The notes under the pieces are model-generated. The model saw only the letters and a program-made list of their open reading frames with translations. It was not told the DNA's origin and made no database searches. 64,000 nucleotides of DNA. Origin: Meconema thalassinum (Eukaryota > Arthropoda > Insecta > Orthoptera > Tettigoniidae). Positions within the stretch are counted from its first letter, which is position 1, and each line of letters opens with the position of its first letter. The stretch lies in assembly GCA_946902985.2 (NCBI GenBank), contig OX336398.1, forward strand, positions 230,169,556-230,233,555, read 5' to 3'. This document shows, piece by piece, positions 32,408-44,285 of this stretch. The translations under genes were made by a program, and so were the position numbers.

Positions 32408-32631
32408 CATATCATTGATTACTATTTCTAAAATTTGTATAAAGGCTTAGCCGAATAACACGTTCTATGTAAATGATGTATACACTAAAAAATAATGAAT
32501 AAGAAGGAAAATTGAATTTGTGTTTGTGTTTAGGGAATACCCATCTCTATAGAGAAAAACTCCTGTTAATCGACTGAAAAGCATCAAATTTTCGTTTACT
32601 AAGGCAACACTGAAAATGGCTATAAACATCC

Positions 32632-32635
<4 letters not shown>

Positions 32636-32672
<37 letters not shown>

Positions 32673-32690
32673 TTAATAATAATAAAATAT
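32636..32690. repeat. (AAT)n microsatellite
   Basis: Run of AAT triplets directly beyond the end of the hammerhead element copy a. Confidence 0.9.
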
Positions 32691-32699
32691 ATTACGTAT

Positions 32700-34033
32700 A
32701 ATTTATTTTACCGACTGAATGCCTGACGTCAGTTCAATGAACGGTATCGTTCCAATCAGCTGATTTAAAAACTTGGCAACTTATCTGAACCATTCATAGC
32801 TTGCGCCGTATCCCTCACGTTTGTTCTAGTGGAAGGGAGGAGTTGTAAACAACACTCACTTGTTACTGTCGGGTAATAAAGCATAAGTTGAGATGGCTCT
32901 TGCATTCACGTCTGACGATGAGGAACTAGACGAGGACATTTGAAGAGTTTCAAGTTTCGTTTGCTGTTGGTAGCTCGTAAACTAAACTCTCAGAAGAGTT
33001 GGTGCAAATATTCTCAAGTCAGTGAACAAACAGAAGATGTAACAGTGAACATTTCAAGATGTAAAATTCTGATACAGAGTGGATGCAATGCATGCAGAAG
33101 GCCGGCTACATTGGCTCACTCATTGATTGATGCATGTAGAAACTAGGCTTTGAAAGTCTGAGATATAAAGATTTTGGATAACCTGAAAACTATGGTCAAT
33201 CTTTAGCGTGTTCTAGTGGCCAAACGAAAATCGTTAGCGAGCTTGTCCTAGTCTTAGTTTATAGGAAATTTTATCAGCTTTTCTTTGGACAAAAAGTGAT
33301 GTTTCTTTAGTATGCTTCGTTTCGGAGTCAAAGGCAAAAAACTAAAACAACATCCGACATGTTTTTCGCCTTTTTATAAATTTAGTTTCTATCTAAGACT
33401 CACAAATTGAAACTTTACCGGGCCCTTGAACCCTTCATCGTTTGGTAACATTGAGGAAGTTGCTCAATTGTACGTTGTTGCTGAGATGGGCACCCCTACT
33501 TTCTCCGCCAAGAGTTGTATTCAACATTAAGTCACTGCAATTAACACGAATACAACACAAACACTGGCATTGGAGCGCCGGCCACGTGCAGCTAATCTAA
33601 TACAGTATCTCAAAATGTCGATATCTTGAAGTACTGTAGTTTTAATTTCCGGGCGAAGTTCTACAAAATTTATGTGTCATGTATTAATTTTATGAATGCA
33701 ACCAATGACTTTTCTTTTAAGGACGGCTCAGGGAAGGGATATTGGAAGGAATCGTCCCGGCATTTGCATGGTAGTGAAAATGGGAAACCACGAAAACCAT
33801 TTTCAGGACGGCCGAAGTGGGATTTGAACCCATGCTGTCCCGATGCCAGCATTAGCGTACTCGGCCATTTATGGAATGAAAAAAATAGGCTTATTAGATC
33901 ACATTTTGTCCGTGTGTGCGTCCCGTAATAACTTCTATAATTCGAAGTTCTATAGTCATGTACACCGCTCAGCGGTCCCTTACATATTAATGACCAGTCA
34001 GAATCTCCCACTAACTTTGGTTTTTAATAACAT

Positions 34034-34069
<36 letters not shown>

Positions 34070-36018
34070 TGCTCGAAATGTAAGAATTGAATTCTGTTCA
34101 AACCTACAGAATACAATTCCCTTCCTCAAGCAATTAGCTGGACGCACCTCGCTTGGCCAGGTAGAAGCCAAACCCCAGAGTTTGTCATATCCCTTTAGAA
34201 GCGAAGTCTTGTAGTGCACTCAAAGCAAAACATATATTGCTACTTTCTTAACATGGCTCTGATAGCCACTTCTCAGTAAATCTGAACGTCGCCCAAAACA
34301 ATGACTAAATTTTGAGGAAAGCAAGCGCTGCTCCTTCGTCACAGGCCTTCTTAGAAGCCAAGGTGTTGGTATTTAGTTACGTCCCTGACATCGCCCCAAC
34401 AAGCATGCTGTCATTGGTTGTTACTCCCCACTACCACAGTCCTATTCCTTACTGGCTACTAACTAATATATGTATTTCCCCATTGGTGAACTCCCATCGG
34501 AAATCCTTCGGAAAACCGAACAGAGTAACCAGAGTTCGTGTCATCTCCCCACCTAACCAACTTAGTATAAAGAATCATGTAAAGCTATTCTGAGCTCTCT
34601 TCACTTCAAAAATACTTCAGACCATGTGGTCTCTCTTCACTTCATTATTCATTCAGACCAAGTGGTCATTCTGTACGAGCTGTCTATTGACAAGACAGAC
34701 TCTTTAACAAACAATACTAGCTATGTAGATATTGTGTACGCATTGCCTGATGGCAAGCAAGCTGGAGTTCTCATAACATGTGTGTAATGTAAAGTACTTG
34801 GTATTGGTTAACCAATAAACAACTTCTCTACGACTTCAGTTCTTCTTTGAATAAGTAATAACTCAGACGCGTGGAGAATCCGTGAGGACCGAATCAAGTA
34901 GATTCTCACTGAAAATCTTGATAAAAATATAAATTTTGATAAGTTGATCATTCTTCACCTAGACAACCGGCTGGAGATCTACACACTTATCTCTATTACT
35001 TGAATGATATTATGTTCCCTACTCATGAAATGTGCGTCATTAACTCGAAGTTGGGGTGAAAATGTCGTTGGATTACGTTATTTTGATGTGATATGGGAAT
35101 TGCAATATGGATTCAGTTATGTAGGGCTCATGGAATGTATATTTCTGTCAGTAGCTTATTATGCTCCGAATTCCAGCTAATACGCCGTAAAAAATTCTGA
35201 AAATTAAACACAAGATTTATGCAGGAGTCACATTTTTTGAAAGGAACAGAAAACACAGAGTAAAATTAACCGAAAATCATCCTCAATATTTGCACAGCAA
35301 CATTTAACCCTAGTTAGTAGACCTGAATAAGTACACCAAGTGACGTAGCAACAGTTGATAATTTATGTATTTACGTTAATAGAGCCCCATATTTTCATGT
35401 ATATCTATATCTCAAATCTTAGATAACTCAAAGTATTTTTTATTTCCGAATGTAATTCGAGATATCGACTATAATGTATGCCTTGTTTCATTTTAGTCTC
35501 GTCTTCAACTTACACATAAATTGTCACGCCATTCGCTCCAGACGTTTAAACACCACCTCATAACAAACTGGTAAATAATAAAGAGATAGTGTATTTATTC
35601 ATCGGGAAAAAATAGGAAGTTATAGCCGAACATTAGAGTTTATCCCACCCTGTGTAATTAATTACAAGCCGCCACTGTACCTTGACACACAAAAAAGAGC
35701 AGTTGTATTCATGGCAGGCAGCAGACAATTATGATCCTGCAATACTCTAGACGAGACGGTTTAAACTTGTTCTGTGTAAACAGGATCGTAAAATGAAGTC
35801 GTCTCGTTCCTTTTCAAGACAAAGTTAACAGGACTGTTCTAAATTACGTGAAGAGATAAAAGATAAGACACTCAACGCCTCCAAGACATCTAATACCGAT
35901 GCATACAGACAGTTCGGAGAATATGGTCCCTTAGAAACCATCTTGCGGTCTCACAGAAGTAACCTTACGAGTATGGCCACTCTTTAGGGCAATTATTATT
36001 AAGCTCATGGCTAAGTAC
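32700..36018. other. No gene recognised
   Basis: A short frame at 32893 (MALAFTSDDEELDEDI, then stop) looks like the start of a protein but has no continuation. A degraded SINE (33718-33867) and an (ATT)n run (34036-34069) lie here. Around 34600-34680 the text CAGACCAWGTGGTC with CTTCACTTCA is repeated, and 34800-34850 (CCAATAAACAACTTCTC) resembles the end of an LTR, without a partner. Remaining DNA is AT-rich and unassigned. Confidence 0.5.
33718..33867 (-). repeat. SINE family S5 fragment
   Basis: It matches the nested SINE at 54339-54582 (AGGACGGCTCAGRGAAGG, GAAAACCATTTTCAGGACGG), with the tRNA-like head at the right on the minus strand. The head is eroded. Confidence 0.75.
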
Positions 36019-36868
36019 TGAGGTGTCTAGTATCAAAACCATCCAACTCACACAATTTACAAAAATGACTGAAGTTATCAATTTGAAGTAGAAGGAATCA
36101 GGTGAAAAAGGAATATGTTTCAAAATCATCCATTTCTTCATGTTTCAGAGCACAGAATTCTTGGTTGTGCAACAAAATGGGCCAAGTTATGCAGGCAGTG
36201 AATTCATGATTGGCCATGTCAAAGAACGAGCAGCAATTTTTATGTCACAGCATTATTGTCTGGAATCTTGTGTTGTTAGATTACTCAAGAATGTGATAAT
36301 ATCAGAAGGAAAAATTGTTCCTCGTATTGTATACTCTTTGAAGTCATAAAAATTGGTATTTAGTTCGTTTGCAATACTGATTTCCGTATTCGCGGGCTTC
36401 TTACTGACATTGGCGCGAAAGCAATCATATTTCCTGTGTGCTCGTTTTTTGTCATTGTGCTGTGTATCTTGTATATTGTTCCAAGTGTTAAACTGAAAAA
36501 TTGACTTTCATACGTTGTGCTACATTCTTGGTCTTCCCTTCCTCTTACACTGATAATGACTTAAATGAAATATTAAATATTGTCTTTTTCCTCAAGAGTA
36601 TACACTACAGTTATACAATAAAGACTAAAATTATACAAAATTGCAACAAAAAACGGTGAAGTCAAAATTTATATTAACAAAAAATATGGGTTCATTATCA
36701 ATCAGATTTCTCAAAACAGCGAAACTTAAATATTAAACCATTGAAGATATAACTATGCAATAAAATCTTTTACGACCATCATTGCTTTGTCCCTAGAGGT
36801 TTTTGATCCATATTGAAAAATATATCTAAGTTATAGTGAGTTGGCCGGTTTTGATACTAGACGCCTCA
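36019..36868. mobile_element. 850-bp element with ~33-bp terminal inverted repeats
   Basis: The left end TGAGGTGTCTAGTATCAAAA and the reverse complement of the right end, TGAGGCGTCTAGTATCAAAA, continue matching to CCAACTCAC (about 33 bp, three mismatches). No clear target duplication and no transposase; the open frame 36140-36349 matches nothing I know. Probably a non-autonomous DNA transposon of unknown superfamily. Confidence 0.65.
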
Positions 36869-37024
36869 TATATCAAAATTACAAGAAATACCAACGTAAA
36901 AAATGAAAAATCCCACTCTATACGCCGGAAGGCGAAAGTAGATTTCACCGGACAAAAAAGAAAAAAAATAGAAAATCAAATTCACTAAATTAGCCAATTA
37001 TAGGCCTACCTACAATAGTTCCAC

Positions 37025-37466
37025 ATGTTTATCAAACCTAAGGAGGCATGGAAACAAGAATGTTCTCAATCATTCTGGTCTGGCATTTCTATCAGGGATC
37101 CACCAATAAAACTGGATAGGTTCAATCTCCCTCGCTCCACCTGGACCAATCTTAACAGGATACTCTGTGGTGTTGGAAGAAGTGCTTCCGTTCTCCACCG
37201 GTGGGGCTGGCTCAAGTCTCCTGCTTGTGACTGTGGTTCTCAAGTGCAAACCATCATACACATTGTGAAGGACTGCCCTTTGCGAGCATTCTATGGATCA
37301 TTCGAAGTCCTCCATCGTTTAACCCCTGACACAATCACTTGGTTGCAGAGACTGGACATACGTCTGTGAGAGGCTACCACATTGAGGAGCCGTATTCACC
37401 TTTCTTTGATTTCTTATATATATTTATATATTTTGTGACCCGATTGTCAATTGTATAATCATACGC

Positions 37467-37539
<73 letters not shown>

Positions 37540-37540
37540 C
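37025..37540 (+). pseudogene. LINE 3' end (family L2a): ORF2 C-terminus, 3' UTR and (TAA)n tail
   Basis: Frame 37025-37369 encodes LPRSTWTNLNRIL, SASVLHRWGW and CDCGSQVQTIIHIVKDC, the cysteine-histidine C-terminal module of jockey/I-like non-LTR retrotransposons (C-x-C-x8-H-x4-C). A short 3' UTR and a long (TAA)n tail (37469-37540) follow. The 5' part is missing, as in ordinary 5'-truncated LINE insertions. The frame as far as it goes is intact. Confidence 0.8.
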
Positions 37541-37590
37541 AAACGAGAAGCCACATATTCGTGTAACCCCGAAAACATTTGGTTCATCCC

Positions 37591-40387
37591 TTGGCGTAAT
37601 AGTGGGTCATATCAAAGAGTCTTTGATACAAAAGTTTTAGGTAATTTTAAACGGGTTGTTTCGTGCCTATTAAGGGTGGTGTGATATTTTTACTCTAAAA
37701 CCTCAATTTTTCCCACCCCATTGGTGAATGGTTGGTGTTATCAAAAAACTCTACGTATCAGAAGAATTACTATAACTTTGAATGGATTCAATTTTTCACA
37801 TATTAAGGAAGTTATAGCGATATTTCCTTTTTTTTTTTGAAAAATGAACCCGATTTCCACTTCCTTTGTCCGATTTTGCCTATTAATGCACTCGACCGAG
37901 ATTTCGATTGGTTATAGCCTAGTTTATGAATAACTTTGGAAGTGATTGGTGCAAAATGCTGGTAGTTATCGTGTCCACAAGAAAGTGATATATACATATA
38001 GATAAACTCTTGAACTGACCACCCCAAGGGCGCATGGCTAGTGGGATGTGGGTTGGCGATCACGGGGCCCCAGCTGAGTTCGGCATTACTTTCACTTACT
38101 TGTGCCAGTCCCCTCTCTGTCATCTTTCCTATCGACCTCCCTTGGTCAACTCTCGTTTTTCTTCGACCCCGACGGTATTAGCGTATCCAAGGCCTAGGAA
38201 GTCTTTCACTTTCCCGCCTTAATTGGCCCTTGTCTCATCTTTCCTGATCCCTCATTCTTCGAGGTGTCAGACCTCTTCTGTTCTCTTCACATCTCCTGCG
38301 TTCTGCCCAAGGCCCTTAAGGAGGCAGGGTGTATATAGCCCCACCACTTCTGGTGCATCCTGGATAGTGCTACATCCTCAGGGGCTCACAGTATCTCCTG
38401 TCTTCTGCTCAAGGCCCTGAAGGAGGCAGGGTGTGTGTAGCCCCACCACTTCTGGTGCACCCTGGATAGTGCTACATCCTCAGGGGCTCACAGTATCTCC
38501 AGCCTTCTGCTCAAGGCCCTGAAGGAGGCAGGGTGTGTGTAGCCCCACCACTTCTGGTGCACCCTGGATAGTGCTACATCCTCAGGGGCTCACAGTATCT
38601 CCTGCCTTCTGCTCAAGGCCCTTAAGGAGGCAGGGTGTATGTAGCCCCACCACTTCTGGTGCATCCTGGATAGTGCTACATCCTCAGGGGCTCACAGTAT
38701 CTCCTGCCTTCTGCTCAAGGCCTTGAAGGAGGCAGGGTGTGTGTAGCCCCACCACTTCCAGTGCACCCTGGATAGTGCTACATCCTCAGGGGCTCACAGT
38801 ATCTCCTGCCTTCTGCTCAAGGCCCTGAAGGAGGCAGGGTGTGTGTAGCCCCACCACTTCTGGTTCACGCTGGATAGTGCTACATCCTCAGGGGCTCACA
38901 GTATCTCCTGCCTTCTGCTCAAGGCCCTGAAGGAGGCAGGGTGTGTGTAGCCCCATCACTTCTGGTGCACCCTGGATAGTGCTACATCCTCAGGGGCTCA
39001 CAGTATCTCCTGCCTTCTGCTCAAGGCCCTGAAGGAGGCAGGGTGCGTGTAGCCCCACCACTTCTGGTGCACCCTGGATAGTGCTACATCCTCAGGGGCT
39101 CACAGTATCTCCTGCCTTCTGCTCAAGGCCCTGAAGGAGGCAGGGTGTGTGTAGCCCCATCACTTCTGGTGCACCCTGGATAGTGATACATCCTCAGGGG
39201 CTCACAGTATCCCCTGCCTTCTGCTCAAGGCCCTGAAGGAGGCAGGGTGTGTGTAGCCCCACCACTTCTGGTGCACCCTGGATAGTGCTACATCCTCAGG
39301 GGCTCACAGTATCTCCTGCCTTCTGCTCAAGGCCCTGAAGGAGGCAGGGTGTGTGTAGCCCCATCACTTCTGGTGCACCCTGGATAGTGATACATCCTCA
39401 GGGGCTCACAGTATCTCCTGCCTTCTGCTCAAGGCCCTGAAGGAGGCAGGGTGTGTGTAGCCCCACCACTTCTGGTGCACCCTGGATAGTGCTACATCCT
39501 CAGGGGCTCACAGTATCTCCTGCCTTCTGCTCAAGGCCCTGAAGGAGGCAGGGTGTGTGTAGCCCCACCACTTCCGGTGACCCTGGATAGTGCTTCATCC
39601 TCAGGGGCTCACAGTATCTCCTGCATTCTGCTCAAGGCCCTGAAGGAGGCAGGGTGTGTGTAGTAGCCCCCCCCCCCCACTTCTGGTGCACCCTGGATAG
39701 TTGCTACACCCTCAAGGGCTCACGGCTGGTGAGTTCGGGAGTTGGCGACCCCGAGAGATTCCTGAGCTGGGTCCGGATTTTTCCCTTTTTCCAGTGGCTC
39801 TGGGGTGGACCCTCCCCTCTTTCTCTTTCCTATCTGCCTCTTCGGGTTATCCTTCCTTTCAAGTCCCTCAATTCTCATTCTTCGAGTGTTGAGGGCATTT
39901 CATTTCCTCCTGTCCATTATTTGCCTTATTCTTTATTTGTTTACCATTTCTTCTTCTAGTTTGTTAGATAGCTTGCATTACATTCTCATCTCATCTTTCA
40001 CTATCATCCAAACCATTAGGGGCCGATAACCTAGATGTTAGGCCTCTTAAAACAACAATTATCATCATCATCTTGAACTGACAGTGGTTTCGGGGCCCTT
40101 TTCGAAAACGTGAAATATCGCTATAGCTTTCTTAATATGTGAAATATCGAATCCAGTCCAAGTTCAAACTATTCTTCCGATTAGGGCCAAAAGCGTGTCT
40201 CAATAAAGGATTTTGATAGCCCCAACCATTGATTAAAGGGGTGATAAAAGTGCAGTTTTGAGATAAATACATCATATCTCTCTTAATAGGCACAATGTCA
40301 AAACCGTTTAAAATTGTGAACAGTCCTTTGATAATTACCTAAATCTTTTGTTTGAAATACTTTTCAATGATTCACCCTTACGGCAGG
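37591..40387. mobile_element. Inverted-repeat (fold-back) element split by a SINE-like insertion
   Basis: The left arm 37591-37835 and the reverse complement of the right arm 40090-40387 match over ~250-300 bp with many substitutions: GTAATAGTGGGTCAT against GTAAGGGTGAATCAT, AAAAGTTTTAGGTAATT against AAAAGATTTAGGTAATT, and GGAAATATCGCTATAACTT against TGAAATATCGCTATAGCTT. The inserted element 38020-40070 with its own target duplication explains the large gap. No protein. Confidence 0.7.
38020..40070 (+). mobile_element. SINE-like retroposon carrying a 14-copy 102-bp tandem array
   Basis: It is flanked by a 12-bp direct repeat TCTTGAACTGAC (38008-38019, 40071-40082). The 3' end is GGGGCCGATAACCTAGATGT plus an (ATC)n tail, typical of insect SINEs. 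In between, a 102-bp unit containing CAAGGCCCTGAAGGAGGCAG and CATCCTCAGGGGCTCACAG is repeated 14 times from about 38300 to 39700, at over 95% identity between most units. A single unit, in the other orientation, sits in H1 (26300-26390) and H3 (56960-57060). Confidence 0.8.
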
Positions 40388-40394
40388 GGAGGAG

Positions 40395-41155
40395 CAAAAC
40401 ATTATGCTAGAAATGTAGGACATGGAATGAAAATAAGTGTGCAGAAGAGCAAGACTGTAGTGATGACAAGAAACAAGAGAGAAGGAAGACAGAATATTGA
40501 AGTCAATGGAAATCCATTGGAAATGGTGAAACGCTTTAAGTACAGTATTTGGGGAGCATACTCACATTAGATGGTACAATAAATGAAGAAATCGGAAAGA
40601 GAATCCAACAAGCTAATGTGTGAGAGGTTTAGTATGGAACCAGGAAGTCCCAGAGAAATGCAAGAAAGTTCTATTCTCAATGTATTACACACCAATTTTG
40701 ACATATGCAGCAGGTACTTGGACCACAACAAAACGCGATGAAAGCCGAATCCAAGCAGCCGAGATGAAGTTCATTACAGGAATAATTGGGAAGACACGGA
40801 GGGATAAAATCAGAAATGTGGACATTAGGAAGAGAACTGGCTTCCCAAAACTGCAAGACAAGATAGAGACCAGTAAGGTGAAGTGGTAGGGACATATGAT
40901 GAGAATGGAAGAATATTGAGTACCAAAAATAATGTTTATGGAGAAAATACCTGGAGAAGACCACGAGGAATGCTCAGAAAGAGGTGGATATATACGGTGA
41001 AGGAAAGCACAGAGAAAGGCGGAGTAAAAGGAAAATCAGTATTGAAGGAAGGAAATGAATGGTGGAGGGATAGACAACTGTGGACGTCCTTGATTCGCAA
41101 CCCGAACCAGGGAACTGGGAACGGGAGTTGAAGTAGTAGAAGAAGAAGAAGAAGG
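40395..41155 (+). pseudogene. Broken LINE, RT C-terminal half (family L3a) with (GAA)n tail
   Basis: Successive frames read GMKISVQKSKTVVMTR, IEVNGNPLEMVKRFKY, INEEIGKRIQQAN, YYTPILTYAAGTWTTTKRDE and DIRKRTGFPKLQDKIE, the palm/thumb and C-terminal order of insect endonuclease-RT elements. Several frame changes and stops occur. It ends in (GAA)n at 41139-41155. Confidence 0.8.
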
Positions 41156-41204
41156 ACTTTTTTAGGAACACAACAATTTATTGGCAAAATGAATTAATTT
41201 GAAA

Positions 41205-41400
41205 TATTTTTCTGTGCCCGGTGAAAAGGCCTTCAATAATGTTGAATGGAAATTACTTTTTCAAGTGCTGGGGAATTTGGGACTTGACTGGAATGACAGG
41301 AGCCTTATTCTGAATATATACAAAACTCAATTGTACATTCTAGTGGAACACTGAACGAAACAATAACGAGATCTATTTATTTTGTCCTGTGATGCAAATC
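41205..41400 (+). pseudogene. LINE reverse transcriptase fragment (AFDNVEW region)
   Basis: A frame near 41230 reads KAFNNVEWKLLFQVLGNL and LDWNDRSLILNIYKTQ, the RT motif that lies before the YADD box. It stops at the following codons and nothing of the element continues beyond about 41400. Possibly the same family as 28925-29745. Confidence 0.75.
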
Positions 41401-41879
41401 CTGTGCAGGAATTCTTAGCATGCAAACTTTAAATATGAGATGACGGAACTTGCTTCATTATCGAAACTAGAACTCTACAACCTAATTCTCAAAGTCTTGA
41501 AGTCTTGAGAAATGACTCAATAAATAATCCTATTCAACTGCTAACAAAATCTCCTGTGTATGTATACACAGTATTTGAAAGTCAAAGGGAATTAGAATCA
41601 GGGTATTTCAGCAAACTTGTGACTTGCATCGTGTTTCCAGAACACACATTGTGCACTAAGACAGACAGCGACACTGTGCATCATCCGGTCAGAGAGAAAC
41701 TAGGGCGCGTTTATTAAAGAACTCAGGGAAACAACTGCAACTCTAATATCACTGGAAATCAAAGTACTTCCGGCTTGTAGTCATCTGGGATACACAGGAA
41801 ATTGCTTCTCGTCAGAAGTAAGAACTGGGGAGTTCTGTCTAACCAGCTTCCTTCATTGCTCCTCGAGTTAACAATCTTC

Positions 41880-42495
41880 TTCTTATTCTTCTTCTTCTTC
41901 TTCCTAGCCTTGTCCCGCTGGTGCAGGGTCCGTTTTTTTGGTCATTGACCTCCATTTTGTCCGGTTTCGTGCGTCAGCTGTATTTAGGCCGGTAATTTTT
42001 AAGTCACCATTTATTAGTGTCTTGCCAACGTTGCTTCGGTCGTCCTCTGGGACTTAGGCCTTCAACTTCAAAATGAAGGACAGAGTTAGTAACATTATCA
42101 GGCGCTGCACGCAGGGCATGGTTATACCATCGGAGCCGCTTCTCTCTCATTTTGTCCACAATTGAGACGACACCCATTTGCTCCCGAATTGTGTCGTTTC
42201 TGATATGGTCAATAAGGGAGATGCCCATTGTCCAACGAAGCATTCTCATTTCCATGGCGTGCAGGCGACGTTCTGAAATTTTGTCGGATGGTCGACATTC
42301 AACGCCATACAGCGCAACTGGCCGTACCACTGTCCGATATATCTTCGATTTGAGACGAAGTGGCATTTTCTTGTCGCAAAGCACACCCGTGACCTCCTTC
42401 CACCTCAACCAGGTTGCGTTTACCCTGGCTCTTACTTCATCATTGAAGTTACCATCACTCAGGAGACGAGATCCAAGGTACCTGAAGCATTCTAT
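41880..42495 (-). pseudogene. RTE-like LINE 3' end with (GAA)n tail
   Basis: On the minus strand, from 42495: ECFRYLGSRLLSDGNF, RWKEVTGVLCDKKMPLRLKS, TVVRPVALYGVE, RLHAMEMRMLRWTMG and KMREKRLRWYNHALRA, the standard C-terminal half of RTE-type RT proteins. The frame is open to the TGA at 42031 region / stop near 42004, then a short 3' end and (GAA)n at 41880-41905. It is 5'-truncated. Confidence 0.85.
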
Positions 42496-42499
42496 TAAT

Positions 42500-42690
42500 A
42501 ATAATAATCATATCTCAGAAAACAGAAATTTGAGCAAACGCCCGAAAATTTAAAAAAAACTGGAAATTAGAGGACAAAGAGGAGACAGAAGAAGCATAGT
42601 GAATATATGAGGTAAAAACACACACACACATAAAAATTGATGGTGTTTGAACGCTCTCTTTAATGGGAAATTAAAGAAAATAATAATAAT
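42500..42690. repeat. LINE tail fragment and (AAT)n runs
   Basis: GCTCTCTTTAATGGGAAATT followed by AATAAT runs resembles the 3' tail of the LINE ending at 43178 (GCCCTCCTTAAGAGGGAATT plus AATAAT). Confidence 0.5.
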
Positions 42691-42719
42691 TATATTAATA
42701 ATAATTGTCTAATAATTAT

Positions 42720-43101
42720 ACAGAAATACTGAATCTATCACGACACTCATCCGAAAACGCAGAGTGAAGTTCCTTACACATATCGCCAGAATGAACGACA
42801 CCAGACTGACCAAAATAATATTCAACATAATTTCTACGTCGTAATTTGGTACGTTTTGGTACAAAAACTACATATCACCATAGAAGACATTCACAACCGC
42901 AGCATTTGTAGACAAAAAACAGAAACCAGAAATTTGAATTTAGATCACAACCCAAAAGAAATAGGCGTAAATGGACAGTTGAAGAGAAGAAGGTGCACAG
43001 TGAACGGATGAAAGGTTTTCGGAATGATAAAAAGAAGAAAAGACCCAGCAGCAAAAGCTAGATTTCTGTGCTTTAGCGCCCTCCTTAAGAGGGAATTAAC
43101 G

Positions 43102-43178
<77 letters not shown>
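42720..43178 (+). pseudogene. LINE 3' end (family L4a) with (TAA)n tail
   Basis: The frame reads TESITTLIRKRRVKFLTHIA and RMNDTRLTKIIF, then, after stops, KWTVEEKKVHSERMKGF. The block RKRR..F.HI.RMN..RLT is shared with 43490-43890 on the other strand. A long (TAA)n tail lies at 43102-43178. Confidence 0.7.
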
Positions 43179-43180
<2 letters not shown>

Positions 43181-43489
43181 TCTTATATATTGAAATAAAT
43201 GGGAAGATATTTCACCTCTTATTTAAACAAATATATCTGGGCAATAAATTGTGCTACGACAACGTCTGCTGGCTTGAGACATTATGCACTTATCGATTGA
43301 GCCCCAACGTATTCGATTCTGCCATCCATGTGTGCTATAATTACGAATATTAATTTGTTCAACGTTGATCAACTACTTTACAAAGGAATAAGGGTGTTTA
43401 GGTATATATATATAAGATTTAGATATGGTGTGTAATATTGCTGAGCATATGTCTTGTATAATTGTGTTCAAAATCTGTCTGTAATAGCT

Positions 43490-43890
43490 GTGTTGCTTCT
43501 TCTTCTTTCGATTCGGCCATCAAAGGACCACGTCATTTCAACTGCTTCTTGATGCATCGAGCTTTAACATCCTCCCAGTACTTCCGCGTTAGTTCTCGAT
43601 GCTGTTGCTTCCTTTCTTCAGTCCACGTCTTGCCAGTTGGAAGCTTTGGCTTTTCTTGGAAACATCGGTGTGCTGTTAGTTTTGCTAACGTTCCCAGATA
43701 TCTTTGCTTGTAATTCCCACATCTTGCAAATCTTTGTTCACCTCAGTGAACCAAGCCCCCTTGGTTTTCTTTTTGGGGAAGTAGGTGAACATTCTATTTG
43801 TCAATCGTGCTGGGTTCATTCTTGTTATATGACCGTAAATGGTAATTCTCCGTTTCCTCATGGTATCAGTTGCTTTTTCCACATGGGTGT
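43490..43890 (-). pseudogene. LINE 3' end (family L4a), minus strand
   Basis: On the minus strand, 43882-43685 reads TMRKRRITIYGHITRMNPA, RLTNRMFTYF and KGAWFTEVNKDLQDVGI; after a break it continues ASNWQDV, EERKQQHRELTRKYWED. This is the C-terminal half of the same LINE family as 42720-43178, 5'-truncated and frameshifted. Confidence 0.75.
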
Positions 43891-44285
43891 AAAGTTCGTG
43901 GTTGTGCCGTCTCCTATAGCTGTGTTGCTATTAATATTATACTCAGGTTTATTTATGAGTAGTTGGTCTCACTCAGGAGATATCCAGTCATTCCAACACT
44001 GGGGCGCTGGGTACCACCTGGTGGAAGAAAGAGGAACTTTACTACCTTCCATTACTGCAGCTTGGCCAGAAGAATGACCTTGATCAAATTAATACTCGCA
44101 TTATTATAAGACATGGATGATAGAATCAAGTACGTTGGGACTCAATGGATAATGCTTAAAGTGCATAATGTCTGATGCCGACAAACGTTGTCGTAGCTCA
44201 ATTATTTAAAATATATATTTGAGTCTTAGTAAAAGGTGAAATATCTTGCCAATTATTTTAATATATGAGATATAATATATGAGAT

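Larger units (their letters stand above)
30770..32625 (+). mobile_element. Hammerhead-bearing repeat element, copy a (Penelope-like?), with two nested SINEs
   Basis: The left part (from GAAAAGTTTAATGCTTTTAG) matches the left arms at 49376 and 60588, including the 41-nt hammerhead motif and the text ATTAAAGACC...CCTTTAATACTGCC near 31343-31436, shared with 61178-61276. The right end CGACTGAAAAGCATCAAATT...GGCAACACTGAAAATGGC is at 32568-32620. Two SINEs and AT-rich DNA separate them. Copy a is the most degraded; joining left and right into one element is an inference. Confidence 0.55.

Noticed and set aside
32893..32943. Short frame MALAFTSDDEELDEDI as a first exon
   Set aside because: Sixteen codons then a stop, no donor-supported continuation and no recognised family.
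38300..39700. Evenly spaced repeats that could be mistaken for a CRISPR-like array
   Set aside because: The whole 102-bp unit is repeated without unique spacers, in a eukaryotic retroposon context.
43102..43178. Poly-isoleucine open frame
   Set aside because: Translation of the (TAA)n tail of a LINE; the same holds for 22853-22911 and 37469-37540.
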